The position numbers were made by a program, and so were the translations under genes. Of a stretch of 64,000 nt of DNA, positions 25,050 through 38,541 are shown piece by piece; position 1 is the first letter of the stretch, and every line of letters starts with the position of its first letter. The stretch is from the NCBI GenBank assembly GCA_021399445.1, contig JAJTUQ010000002.1:1178001-1242000 (forward strand). The letters run 5' to 3'. This stretch comes from Xylogone sp. PMI_703. Taxonomy: Eukaryota; Ascomycota; Leotiomycetes. The notes below the pieces were generated by a model. The model was not told the origin of the DNA. It saw only the letters and a program-made list of their open reading frames with translations, and ran no database searches.

Positions 25050-27224
25050 ATGACTGCGAATCTCAAGCACAAGATATGGTCCCGGCTTTGGGGCCCAGCA
25101 CGGTCGTTTGCGACGACGACATCATGGAATTGTCAACCAGTCACTACCCCTCAATGCTTCACTTACGCGAATACGTCGAGAAGAGCATATCACAGATTCA
25201 GCTCTCGATGGAGCCCTTTTGGATCAAACGTAAGGATCGCCAAAAGCTTTGCATCTGGTGGGCTCTTGTTCCTGGACGCTATTCCAGGCACCACTGTTTC
25301 CAATTCTACCAATGTTATTCCGAAGTCGTCTGTCGAGAAATCGATAGTTCTGTCCCATGGAGGGATTAGACCGTCTGTGTCGTGTCTAGCGAAGAATGCA
25401 TGGCATCGGCATGTCCACTCAGGCACTAGGCGCAGAGTCAGATACGCCAGTAGGAGGAATAAAAGCTCTGTATCCAATGGACAAGGTGGTAGCAAGCCTG
25501 TCAAGGATATAAAAGATAAATATGAGTCTCCAAAAATCAACCCGAAGCCTCCACAGAGCCAACACTCTTCGGAATCACCATCAAGTATATCCTCCATGTC
25601 TAACAAATACTTTCCTCACATTCCAAAGATACCCCATCGACCCACGAAGGAGGAGTTACTTGCTGCAGCAACAGGATTTTGGTCACGGTTAAAGGTTCGG
25701 TTCAAATGGTTCTCCATACGCAGTGTGCGCCCATGGAATGTTGATGATTGGAGTGCCTTTGTGTCGTGGTTCGTATTAGGAAATCTGGTCTGGGTATTTA
25801 TTGGAACCACAACTTTTTTCTCGATCATTATTTTATCCATCAACACCGTCTTTGCCCAAGAGACATTGGCTAGATGGGTGGGCGATTATCTTACTCATTC
25901 AGCCGGGATCAAGGTTGTCTTTGAGTCTGCAATCGTGCCGAAATGGAAGGATGGTGTCATTTCTTTCCGTAACGTGTTTATTTCTCGGAGACCGGGTCTA
26001 GGCAAGACAAAGGTTAGAAAGGGATCTTCTATGAATGCGGCAGCGGAAGCGGCAGCAGAGAGACAAGCTGATTTGGAATCTGGGCGCGAAGAGGAGGAAG
26101 ATACGAACTACACCCAATTCGACGTGACAATCGACACAGTTAACGTGACACTTTCGTTTGTTAAGTGGTGGAATGGGAAGGGCCTGCTCCGTGATATGGA
26201 AGTCAAGGGGATACGGGGCGTTGTAGATCGAACTTCAGTTCGTTGGAGCAATGAATATGTGGATCCAAGAACGTATCGATATGAACATCGACCCGGAGAT
26301 TTCGAGATCGATTCCTTTAAAATGGAGGACCTGCTACTCACCATACATCAACCGAATGGGTTTCGTCCATTTTCTGTGAGTATATTCAACTGTGAGCTTC
26401 CTCAGTTGCGGAAACGTTGGCTCTTTTATGACTTCATTTCCGCGAATAACATGTCCGGAGCGATTGATGGCTCTCTATTTACCATCCATCCTCGCCAGAT
26501 CCATGGGGTTGCCCAGACTCAGGAACAACGGGAGGCAAATGGCGAACCAAATCCGTGGAAGAAGCACAGTCGCATACGTATAGATGGCCTAAAAATTGAT
26601 CATCTCAACCGAGGTGTTGACGGCCCATTTGGTTGGATATATGAAGGAAATGTTGATATTGTGGCTGACATTATGTTCCCTGCCGATACAGACGAGAGCA
26701 TTGTGAAAGTCATGTCCGATTTCTACGAGAGAATGGAAGCTACCGTCACCTCTAACCGATATTTGCATATCCTCGAAAATAACCCACGGCTTGCGGACCT
26801 CAACACTCCAGAGCAAAAGGCTGCCTTCGAGGAGAAGATGAGCAGAGATGATGATAAACGATATCTCGTAATGGATCTTCGAGTCCACCTGAACGATGTT
26901 AAAGCTGCTGTTCCGCTTTTCACTAGAGATCTTTCTTATATAAACCAAGCATTGATTCGTCCGATCGTTGCTTATATTAACTCCAAGAGGACCTTCATTC
27001 CAATCAACTGCCGAATTGTCAAGCGTGCTAGCGAATTCGACGGAAGTTGGACCATCTTTGACAGTGGCCTCATGCAAGACCTATCCGCAGAGACTTACGA
27101 AGCTTTTGCCAAGGATGTGACGGATAGCCAGGCCCGCATAAGACGGCTAAAGAAAGTTGGATTTTGGTCTATATCTCTTGCTATTCATGCTCTCTTCATG
27201 GGCATGGCTGGCAACATTGCGTGA
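25050..27224 (+). CDS. MDM31: Mdm31/Mdm32-family mitochondrial inner-membrane protein
   Basis: Uninterrupted frame of 724 residues. The first 130 residues are Arg/Ser-rich and lack acidic residues at the start, as expected of a mitochondrial presequence. A long hydrophobic segment lies near residues 230-262 (FVSWFVLGNLVWVFIGTTTF onward) and a second at the C-terminus (FWSISLAIHALFMGMAG). Between them lie conserved Mdm31 blocks such as VVFESAIVPKWKDGVISF and ELPQLRKRWLFYDFISANN. In yeast, Mdm31 and Mdm32 sit in the inner membrane and support mitochondrial shape, mtDNA inheritance and phospholipid (cardiolipin) transport. The choice of Mdm31 over Mdm32 is tentative, since many filamentous fungi have only one. 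Confidence 0.9.
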   Translation: MTANLKHKIWSRLWGPARSFATTTSWNCQPVTTPQCFTYANTSRRAYHRFSSRWSPFGSNVRIAKSFASGGLLFLDAIPGTTVSNSTNVIPKSSVEKSIVLSHGGIRPSVSCLAKNAWHRHVHSGTRRRVRYASRRNKSSVSNGQGGSKPVKDIKDKYESPKINPKPPQSQHSSESPSSISSMSNKYFPHIPKIPHRPTKEELLAAATGFWSRLKVRFKWFSIRSVRPWNVDDWSAFVSWFVLGNLVWVFIGTTTFFSIIILSINTVFAQETLARWVGDYLTHSAGIKVVFESAIVPKWKDGVISFRNVFISRRPGLGKTKVRKGSSMNAAAEAAAERQADLESGREEEEDTNYTQFDVTIDTVNVTLSFVKWWNGKGLLRDMEVKGIRGVVDRTSVRWSNEYVDPRTYRYEHRPGDFEIDSFKMEDLLLTIHQPNGFRPFSVSIFNCELPQLRKRWLFYDFISANNMSGAIDGSLFTIHPRQIHGVAQTQEQREANGEPNPWKKHSRIRIDGLKIDHLNRGVDGPFGWIYEGNVDIVADIMFPADTDESIVKVMSDFYERMEATVTSNRYLHILENNPRLADLNTPEQKAAFEEKMSRDDDKRYLVMDLRVHLNDVKAAVPLFTRDLSYINQALIRPIVAYINSKRTFIPINCRIVKRASEFDGSWTIFDSGLMQDLSAETYEAFAKDVTDSQARIRRLKKVGFWSISLAIHALFMGMAGNIA

Positions 27225-27832
27225 TGATCCCCGCTTACTTTTGTGTCGGTTTCTTTATTTTCTTTATATAGCAAAAAAGTTTGGGCCTTGTAGAATACTG
27301 GGATTGGAGTCTTCACACTGGCGTATATACACGAGCAATGACCTCAGGATATTATCGGGAGGCACACACATGGAGTTTGGGGGGCTTAGGCGGGGAAACC
27401 GGCATGTGTTCTATGTCTGCAATGAACATAAAGAAAAGGGTACTTATGACTATAAAGTCAAGCAATGTGCCTGACAAAAAATCATGAATCTCAATACCCC
27501 CATATCACCACCATTCAGAAGATGCAATGTATCTTAAATTTTTAACCTGTCTGCATTTTTAACCGTGCGCCTAGACCGTGATTTAAGAATAACCGTTCAG
27601 TTTTCTCTTGTCCTTTACTCTCACCAAACCGATGCCATGAAAGCATATATATACAGAGTCCAAAAGAAAAAGAAAAAGAAAAAGAATTAGTACAATAGCG
27701 GGCAAAAGGAGGATGTTCATGTAACTCGTCAATGACAATGAATCGATCGAATTCAACACAATACTCCATACAATCTCATCACAGTGATGTGGGTAGAGAT
27801 GTATGAATAAGGCAGACTAACCAACCTATTTC
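27225..27832. other. Intergenic region between convergent MDM31 and CHK2 genes
   Basis: 608 bp of 3' flanks. It contains a purine tract of about four AAAAAG units at 27662-27686. Nothing else was recognised. Confidence 0.5.
27662..27686. repeat. AAAAAG simple repeat
   Basis: About four units of AAAAAG in tandem in the 3' intergenic DNA. Confidence 0.8.
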
Positions 27833-29990
27833 TCAAGGGTATTTACTCTCATCTTCATCATAAAGCTCTTGATCGCCTTTACCGCCTAGGGCCATAAACT
27901 CCTTTGGGCTGCGGTTTGTTGTAGGTGTTTCTTCGGCTTTGGTAGCAGCTGGAGCGCCTTTAGTAGGAGTACTGTCGGCGTCCTGCTGAGCTGCATTATT
28001 GACTCTATGGGGTCCTGAATTTGGATTTTTGACGTATACTTTAACAGGAGTTTTATCGTTTTGAGTATCAATCACACGAGTGACCTTGATATCATTGATA
28101 CTGCTGAGTAACGTTCGTTCTCGAGCCATCTTTCGCTTGCTAAAGTCAAGGCCAGCCATTCCGCCTACAAGCCCATCGGTACTATCATTCGGATTCAACG
28201 GTTTCTGGGTTGTCCAAGGATGTTCTAAGCAATCATCAATGGTGTAACGTTTGTTAACATCGACAGTCAACATGTGGTCAATAAGATCAAGGGCTGGGTC
28301 CCCGACGGAGTCCCAGTAAGGAGATGGGTAATCAAATCGGCCTTGCTTTATCTGCTGTGTCAAAGTATAGGGGTTTTCCCTGGAGTAAAGTTCATCAGAA
28401 AATGGAGGGAATCCGCAAAGGCAGATGTAAAGCACCACCCCCAAAGACCAGATGTCGACAGCGCGTGTATAGCGCCGGTGCCGGGTATCCTCGAGAATCT
28501 CAGGTGCTACATAGCTGGGTGTACCGCAGAGAGTTGTCGTGAATGATTCCTCCCCAATGATCTTGGCCAAGCCGAAGTCGGCCAATTTGACATGGAGATT
28601 CTTGTCAGTAAGAAGAATATTTTCGGGCTTGATATCCCGATGGACAATTCCTCGGTCATGCTACATTTTATCAGTACGAGTTGAGACATTAGACGAGAAA
28701 AGCAAAAGCTTACAAGATACTTTACACCATGGAAAAGCTGTAAGAATAACTTCCTTGTCTCATCTTCGGTGAGCTTCTGCTTCATCACAATCCAGTTGAA
28801 CAACTCTCCTTCAGCCGCAAGTTCCAGTACGAGGTATACTGCCTTGGGCTCGTCAAAAGTATCTTTCAAACAAAGCATATTTGGATGGTTTACGCCCATC
28901 AACACAGCAATTTCTTGTTGCAAGCCTTCATTTTTCGATCTATCCTCTGCGCCCGGTTGCTTTGTGAATATCTTGACGGCATAGCGGTGGCCGGTTGCTT
29001 TCTCCACACATAAGAATACTTCAGCAAAATGCCCCTTTCCTAATTTCTCAAGAAGTGTGTACTGCTGGGCAAAAGCGCTCGTATCTCTATTCTTTGGATA
29101 TCTGAAAACAAACCTCGCTTTATCCAGAATGGTAATCTCATCTTGGTCCTGAAGCTCTCTGCGGTTATTCCGCCCAATTAGATGGTCGTTGACAAAGGTA
29201 CCGTTCGCGGACACGTCCTCAATCACAGCAACTGAATCACCTCCCTTGTTTTCAGTGAAGATTAGACAGTGTCTGTTTGAAACAATAGGATCATCAATAA
29301 TCAGATCTGGTAGCTTAGTTTAGCTTAGTTCATAGGAGTTCATGTAGACCTAACTTACCACACTCAGGATGACGGCCGATTAAATATCTACCTGAGGATA
29401 TTCCACCCTTCTTTTTCTGGAGGTCCTCCTCTTTTGATTGGTTTTTACCCTTGCTCTTAGTCTTTTTGCTATCATCCTTTCCTTGTGACTTATCTCCTTC
29501 GGAGGTACAGTTATTGCGTTTCTTAAGAACTAGAGATTTGCCATATTTCAAATCCAATGGAAGCAAGTAGCCCCAAACACCTTCTGCTACCTCGTCCTTG
29601 ACATCTGCAAATACGTCTGAAGGTGGATAGGCAAACTGGGAGAAAGCTTGAGTGTCTTGCGGCGGTGATGAAAAGGGCTGTGCGTCGCGATCTTGGTCCC
29701 GGTGGTGTATCTGGCTGGCCTCTGGTGGTGTGGCAGTTCCCTCCTTATTCGCCTCACTTGATGTGATCGACTCATCGTGTGTAATTGGAGAGGGTAGATG
29801 ATGTTTTTGGGAGACAGGGGTATTTTGGTGTTGAGAGAGTCGCTCTGAGCGACGTGGTTTCTTAGGAGTATCGCCCTCCTCAGTAGCTCCGCCCTGAATG
29901 TTTACTTAGTGTCACTGATATCCAAGGCAAAAGTCGATTCTGGGTACTTACCCGTCCACGTTTCAACTGGCTCTTTTCACGTGGAGCCAT
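27833..29990 (-). CDS. prd-4: CHK2/Rad53-type FHA-domain checkpoint kinase (PRD-4/ChkB orthologue)
   Basis: Exons 29990-29952, 29893-29359, 29306-28714 and 28660-27833; 664 residues. An FHA domain (about 180-260) carries GRYLIGRHPECD, SNRHC and SANGTFVNDH, the phosphothreonine-binding signature. The kinase domain (about 273-545) has the glycine loop LGKGHFAEVF, VAIK-type lysine in YAVKIF, HRDIKPEN, ADFGLAK and GTPSYVAPE, all intact. A basic patch (DFSKRKMARERT) and a disordered tail follow. A single FHA domain ahead of the kinase matches Chk2, Neurospora PRD-4 and Aspergillus ChkB, rather than the two-FHA Rad53. It acts in the DNA-damage checkpoint and, in Neurospora, also resets the clock. 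The first exon is only 39 nt, found by splice signals (GTAAGT...ATTCAG). Confidence 0.95.
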
Positions 29991-30774
29991 GTTTACTCAC
30001 GGGCCAGGAACGACCTGGAGCAATTGGAAGAGCTTCCTGGCAATACTGTAAGAAGCGATCAACGGGAGTAACAATATGCTATTGATTATCAAATGGCAAA
30101 CGTCCAGATAGTCTCGCAATTAGTTGGCTTGGGCAGTCGGGGGCAAAGCAGGGGCTTCAATGTTTTTTGCAGTTCAAGAGAAGTAATCAACCATAAGAAA
30201 TCAGTGCAATCGGAGTAATCATCCGTCGCGTCGAGGCGTGGGTGACTGGGGTACCGGAACTAGTGACAAGGCTGCAGCGAGAGCTTGGCACCGAGTAAAG
30301 GCTTGAAGAGAAAGAGCAGAAACGGTTCTAGCATTTTAAAGCAGGCAGCAAGCATCGGAAGAATGAATTTTGAGGATAGTTATATGTTTAAGTGGTTCTA
30401 ATTCACATGAGCTCGCAGAGGTTATGCATGTCAAATGACTGTATCAAACTGCCTATCAGATCCGTTAGTGGGACCGTCAGCCGAACACTGTACACCAGGT
30501 ACATCTATACACAAACTAAAGCCGTCCTGTTGTGCTAGCACGTTGGTACCGTGGATTGCGCTTGAAATCCTGTGACTCTTGACTTGTGACAGTCATCTTA
30601 TCCAACTTTGATACCAAGGTCCACCGAGCTGCTACACCTCTTAGCAGCCAGAAAATGATTTGGTCTGCATGAAAGTGTGTTGGCAGTACATATCAGGCAG
30701 TTAGCCAAAGTTTTGCCTGAGCAGGCTATCTCGCCGCTCAAAGTTACTTGTTGCTTCGGTGAATGCAAGTCCGT
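29991..30774. promoter_or_regulatory. CHK2 upstream region and 3' flank of the HCNGP-like gene
   Basis: 784 bp, no coding signal. Two KpnI-type GGTACC sites (about 30249 and 30545) occur; significance unknown. Confidence 0.45.
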
Positions 30775-31751
30775 TCAACTGTCAAATCTGGTTTTTCTTT
30801 TCAAGCCCTGGACCTGAGGTGAACTTGAGCGGCCGCGATCGAGACCTGCCATAATCCGTTCCGCAGCACTCACCTGACCTCCTCGTCCTCCTCCCATACC
30901 AGCAGGCGTGCCACTACGACTTGATTCCGTCGATGCGGTCGCCGGAACAAAGTCGACAGATTCTCTATGCCCTCTTGCCTTTTCCTCTTCCCTTCTTTTC
31001 AGGATTGCCTTTTGGCTTCTTCCAAGTTCCTCCTTGTATGCATATTCAGGGAATGCTTTAGGATTCCACAACTCAGTGGGCAGAGTTGTTGAGTACTGAT
31101 CCGTCTCGCCCACGTTCGCAAAATCCATGAGCTTTTGCATGAGACTGGGGTTCTTCAGAGCTGAAGATCGCGCCAGCTTCTCGTTGAAATGTGTCCCTTG
31201 CTTTTTCAAATCCAAAAAATGCTTAAATTTTGAATCTGTACTTCCGATAGGCGATCCTGGGGGCGAGGGAGGAATTTCGTAATTTGGTACTGTCGGCAGA
31301 GTAAGGTTTCGAAGTAATGATCGTTTTGCGGAGTAAGGAGATTGTGGAGTTCCTCCTTCATCTAGTATTTCTGCCATGGAGAAATCAGCGGCAGCGGTCG
31401 GCTCAAACACTGGACCAACAATGGGCGCATCAATGATATCGGATGGAGCTGGTTGTCCAGGCGCCGGTTTTTCTTCTATTAGCTTCTTCCCATTCGATTC
31501 GGTTTCTAAAGAGATATTAGAATAGTGGTTTGATCACGTAAGTTTTAGAGACTCCCACCACAAGCTGAGCCATTTGCAACAGGTGCAGGTGGAGGGTCAT
31601 GTTTGACAGTCTAAGTCTATCTCGTCAGCCCAAGACTTATACCAAAAGCGCAAAGACATTGACTTACGTCCGAGGTGTTTAAGCCCTCGGGGACCTCATC
31701 CTGAGCATTCTCCTCTTCTCCACTACTCCCATAATCTACCAATCCGGACAT
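30775..31751 (-). CDS. HCNGP/SAP30BP-like protein
   Basis: Exons 31751-31668, 31610-31559 and 31505-30775; 288 residues. It opens with MSGLVDYGSSGEEE, the usual HCNGP start. The conserved HCNGP core spans about 140-215: FNEKLARSSALKNPSLMQKL, then TTLPTELWNPKAFPEYAYKE and the GRSQKAIL helix. Mammalian SAP30BP is linked to transcriptional regulation and splicing; the fungal role is less known. The middle exon ends at a weak donor (GTGGGA), chosen because the stronger-looking neighbour one base away would create a stop. It shares a 225-bp divergent promoter with the proteasome beta-7 gene. Confidence 0.88.
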
Positions 31752-31976
31752 TGCGTGAGAAATCAGTTTTGGAACCCAGGTCTGTTTCTCAGATCTACGC
31801 TATATAGCAAATAAGCTATGTGTGGCCTGAGGCTACAATACATTTGCAGAGCTGTTGCGCGTCGAGCTGCCTAGCTGTAATCCATACATCTACGTTATCC
31901 ACCCTTTACCTCGTTATCCAGTTCTAGTAGACCCCAACACCTCTACGAATACCAAAATAAACAACATATTTCCAAA
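31752..31976. promoter_or_regulatory. Divergent promoter, HCNGP-like and proteasome beta-7
   Basis: 225 bp between two start codons in opposite orientation. Motifs not identified. Confidence 0.5.
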
Positions 31977-32871
31977 ATGAACCACCTCCCGCAAGGCTGG
32001 GGCCGGGTAGGCTCTGTCAATATCCTTATATGCCCAAGACAATTTGTTAATGATGCATTAGCCTAGAGACGATGTATACGGTGCATATGATGCTTCATAT
32101 CTTCAGCAAAACGGACCAAATCAACACACACAAGCGCCAGTCGTGACCGGTACATCTGTGGTGGCTTTAAAGTTTAACGACGGCGTCGTTATTGCTGCAG
32201 ATAATCTGGGTATATAAAGCTAATTCTGTCGCACAATACTAAATAGCTAATAAATCAATTTTGCAGCCTCATACGGATCTCTTGCCCGATTCAGAGACGT
32301 AAAGCGTCTTCGTGAGTTTGCTGGCTCATCTGTGGTCGGCTTTGGAGGGGATGTATCAGATATGCAATACCTTGACCGCCTTCTTAATGCCCTCGACATC
32401 GAAGAACAATATGGTACAAAAGGGCACACTTTAAACGCCCAAAACCTACATACATATCTTTCAAAGGTCTTCTATAAGCGCCGATCTGATATGAACCCTC
32501 TGTGGAATCAAGTACTGGTAGCTGGTTTCGATGGAGCGGGCAAACCATTCCTAGCAAGTGCTGATTTACTTGGTACAACATTCAGCTCTCCCAGTTTAGC
32601 CACGGGCTTTGGTGCACATTTAGCTCAGCCAATATTGAGAAAAATTGCTCCCGATGAGGAAGCTACCTCGAAACTTACAGAAGAGCAAGCCGTAGAGGCG
32701 GTTAAGGAGAGTATGAAGGTGCTGTTCTATAGAGATGCAAGAAGTTTAGACAGCTACTCGATCGCGGTTGTTAAGAAGGACGCTATTGACCTCAAGGAAG
32801 ATGAGAAATTAGAAAACCAAAGCTGGGCATTCGCAGACCGTATTCGAGGATATGGTACCCAAGTCAATTGA
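31977..32871 (+). CDS. PRE4: 20S proteasome subunit beta-7 (yeast Pre4, human PSMB4)
   Basis: Exons 31977-32006 (30 nt), 32062-32209 and 32267-32871; 260 residues. The mature region begins near TGTSVVALKFNDGVVIAADN, followed by ASYGSLARFRDVKRLREF and GGDVSDMQYL, which identify beta-7 rather than the catalytic beta subunits. The family is a non-proteolytic ring component whose C-terminal tail reaches into the other half-proteasome. The N-terminal propeptide is about 45 residues. All three exons join by GT-AG in one frame. The tiny first exon (MNHLPQGWGR) was placed by its donor GTAGGC and the frame. Confidence 0.93.
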
Positions 32872-33183
32872 TATCGACAGGGTAATAAACTATTGGGTGT
32901 ACTATTAGACAAACAATGGCATGAAACATAATGATACAGTACCTGCATTGGGTTATAGAATGCAGTCAGATAAAGTGAACAATCGAAACTCTTGAGAAGT
33001 TCTCGATCAAAGTAAGCTGTTGGTTCTTAGTGGGTAACACATACAGTTGATTAAACTAGCTACCCCTCATCTGCATAAAAGAGTATCTAAAGCAAAAACA
33101 CAAGCCCCCGGATTTATTCCAGATTTTCGTTACCCACGCGCTAAATCATAACAATAAACAAAGTTGTACATCCCATTATCTGT
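32872..33183. other. Intergenic region between convergent PRE4 and GFA1
   Basis: 312 bp of 3' flanks. Nothing recognised. Confidence 0.5.
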
Positions 33184-35529
<2,346 letters not shown>

Positions 35530-36620
35530 GGTTGCTGTTCAAGGTTTTTGACTTAAGGATAGAAGTGATTGCAATTAGTCCTTCAGAAACTTTGTGTCTG
35601 AAGTAGAAGGAAAGTTTTATTTTACAGACGATTGCAAAGAGAGGTCAGAGTTAGAGAGTGATGGTTCTTCAAGAAGCTGCTGAGCTGGTGCTGCCCGCCA
35701 TTATTTAACGAGGTGGTGGCCGTGGCATCAAACACGCTAGCTAGCGTTGCCAGGGTGTAGGTGTACGGCTGAGATCAGTGCTCTTTCTGTGGTAAGCAAC
35801 TGGCTGTGCTATCCAGCACATGCATGAAACTTCTGACTAGTGCCAGTTGCTAGGCTGATTTGCTTACATATTATCATTGCTAACCCCTATTTGAGCAGTT
35901 TATGTCCTCGTAGAGCGTTAGGAAAAGCAACTCAACTCACCTCCAAGAGAAGATGCACGGGGGTCCCGGGTTACCATAGCGATCCGGCAGGTACAAAGGG
36001 CGCCACAGAGTGGAAAACTAGCAGGCGTCAGCCACGGGCTAAGAGTCTTAGCGTGGTCGGCTGCATCTATATTTAACCACATTTCAGATCGATCACGAAA
36101 ACTCAGGGGAATATCATGGAGGTATTGCCCAAACCAGTTGTAAATCAAACCTGACAGCTCGCAAACCAGATGCTCTAATGTTCTAATGCTTATGTGTGGT
36201 AAAATAGGTCACTTAGTAATAAAAGAAGAAGAAAAAACCTATTACTGAGAACCTCACGTCCTGCATGTTCTTTACTCCGTAGTCCAGTACGTTACACGGA
36301 TGCCCGCAGCAAATATGGAGACTACGTAGTCTTATCGATTCATCTGAACTAACTTCGTATTTGAACCGGAATCATACTGCAAGGTACACCTCGTATTGCT
36401 CCGCTAGCTTATCCGCACTCCCTGCCACGGTGGGATAGCCGATCAGTTACGGCGAAGAGACAAGTGCTTCAATACTACGACTCCCCTATTCATGTGTTCA
36501 AGATAGAACACCAGGGTTTGGATGGACACGTAGGCCAATTCCCTTCTAGTAAAACTACATTTCCAATGCAGTGCTATGATACATGTCGGAGCAACCGGAA
36601 TGGGGTAGTGATCCTCCGCC
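35530..36620. promoter_or_regulatory. GFA1 upstream region and RPT4 3' flank
   Basis: 1.09 kb with no recognisable gene. A short GCTAGCTAGC palindrome lies near 35737-35746. Confidence 0.45.
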
Positions 36621-37970
36621 TTAGAGCTTTTGGTATTCCAGTTTACCTTCCAACTTCTTCGCTTCCGCCACTTTGCGAACAGCTTTGTTGAAATCATCCT
36701 GACTGACCGCATCTCGGTAGTCTTTGATGGCAAACAGACCACTGTTTGTTAAGTTAGATTATGACAGAAGATCTTCAAATTGTAAGGTAAGTAAACATAC
36801 GCTTCCGTTACGACGTTTCGCAAATCAGCACCATTGAGTCCGTCACTCATCTTCACCACACTCTCGAAGTCAATATCGCCCTCTGTGATTACTCCCGCCG
36901 CATGGATTTTCATGATTTCCAATCTTCCAACTTCATTTGGCAGGGGAATTTCAATCTTTCTATCAAGACGTCCAGCTCTCAGCAGGGCTGGATCAAGAGT
37001 ATCTGGTCGATTCGTAGCCATAATAATCTTAGTCTTCCCTAAGTAATCGAAACCGTCAAGCTGGTTCAGTAACTCCATCAACGTTCGTTGGATTTCACGA
37101 TCAGCCGAAGTGCCTTCTGAGAATCGTCTTCCTCCAATAGCATCAATTTCATCCATAAAAATAATGCATGGCTCGTGCTCCTTAGCATATCCGAACATCT
37201 CTCTTATAAGGCGTGCAGATTCACCGATGTATTTATCGACGATTGCGGATGATACAACTTGGGTATATCAGTACTGCACATAAGTCACACAGCATAGCCA
37301 CTCTTACCTTTCAAGAAATTCGTTTCCAAACTGCTGGCAACAGCGCGTGCTAATAGAGTCTTCCCCGTTCCTGGGGGTCCATATAGCAAAACACCCTTCG
37401 GAGGCTTAATTCCCACTCTCATGAACAGCTCTGGATTCTTTAGCGGTAGTTCGATGACTTCTCGGAGTTCTCTGATCTGATCATTCAGTCCTCCAATTCC
37501 TGCAAAACTGACTTGGCCAGGATCTTCGAGAGACATATTATACACAAGTGGATCAACTTCTCTAGGAAGCATTCGCATTATCGTAAGTGTTGTCATATCG
37601 AGCGCAACTCGAGTTCCTTGCTTTAACTTGGCCTTATCAACCTTCGATCTGCATCCAACAACGTATCGCGGCCCCGATGAGGCCTTAACAATGACTTGAC
37701 AGGATTATGTTAGTATGATGAAGCTTCCATAATAGCAACTCGAAGCTGTATCTTACATCTTTCGTCATCGAGCTGTTTCAACACTTCTCCGATTATCTGG
37801 CCCACACTTTGTAAAGCTTTAATATTTTCTTCTGTATGATCGAACTCTTTCTGAAGGCCCTTAATCTCTAACCGCAGCGCCTTAAGCTTTGCCTCCCATT
37901 CTCTAGATTCTAGTAACTTCGTCTTGAAAGATGCCAGGGCATTTGCACGTTCCTCGTCAATACCTGACAT
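36621..37970 (-). CDS. RPT4: 26S proteasome regulatory ATPase Rpt4 (PSMC6)
   Basis: Exons 37970-37757, 37694-37308, 37257-36801 and 36741-36621; 392 residues. It is an AAA ATPase of the 19S base. An N-terminal coiled coil (about 10-60) and OB segment precede Walker A GPPGTGKT, Walker [16 protein letters not shown], the [18 protein letters not shown] second region and the arginine fingers in [15 protein letters not shown]. The C-terminus ends KLEYQKL, which fits Rpt4 (no HbYX motif) and distinguishes it from Rpt2, Rpt3 and Rpt5. All introns are GT-AG and 48-64 nt long. Confidence 0.95.
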
Positions 37971-38541
37971 ATCGAATGAGCTCTAACTATGGAATATCCC
38001 AGATATCTCGGAGAGGAAAGAGAAATTTAGGTATGGCGAATATTGGTTGAAGTGTGGGACAGAAGGCTATTGTCAGAGCTTATTATTAAAGTGTTGACGG
38101 CGATTCAAGCTGCACGCGAAGCTCAGTGTTGCCTCCAAGCACTCATGCCTTAGGAAGTTATTTTTATCCCGAAATATAAGGCATGAAATCAAGCTAGATT
38201 CCATTTACAGACTCCATGTTCAACTGACATTAATGCAATCAAAGTGCACAAGAGATACATGAATCTTAGTTCCAACCAAAAATCATAGGTACAAGGCATA
38301 TGCTTTAATTTCAACATAGTATATGACGTACATCTTATAAAGTTCCTTTATCAGGGTGCAGTAAGACCCGCAATGGAGAGCTCTACATCTTAGAATTAAA
38401 CAATACATCGTTCATCCATACCCATACAAAGTTTCAATAAACCGTTGCGCCTAACCAATGTCCCCCACTGTCCATTCTATATTTCTTACGCCGTCGTTGT
38501 TCGTCAGGGGATAGACACACATACCAGAAATAACCATACTA
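37971..38541. other. RPT4 upstream region and P450 3' flank
   Basis: 571 bp between two tandem minus-strand genes. No coding or repeat signal. Confidence 0.45.
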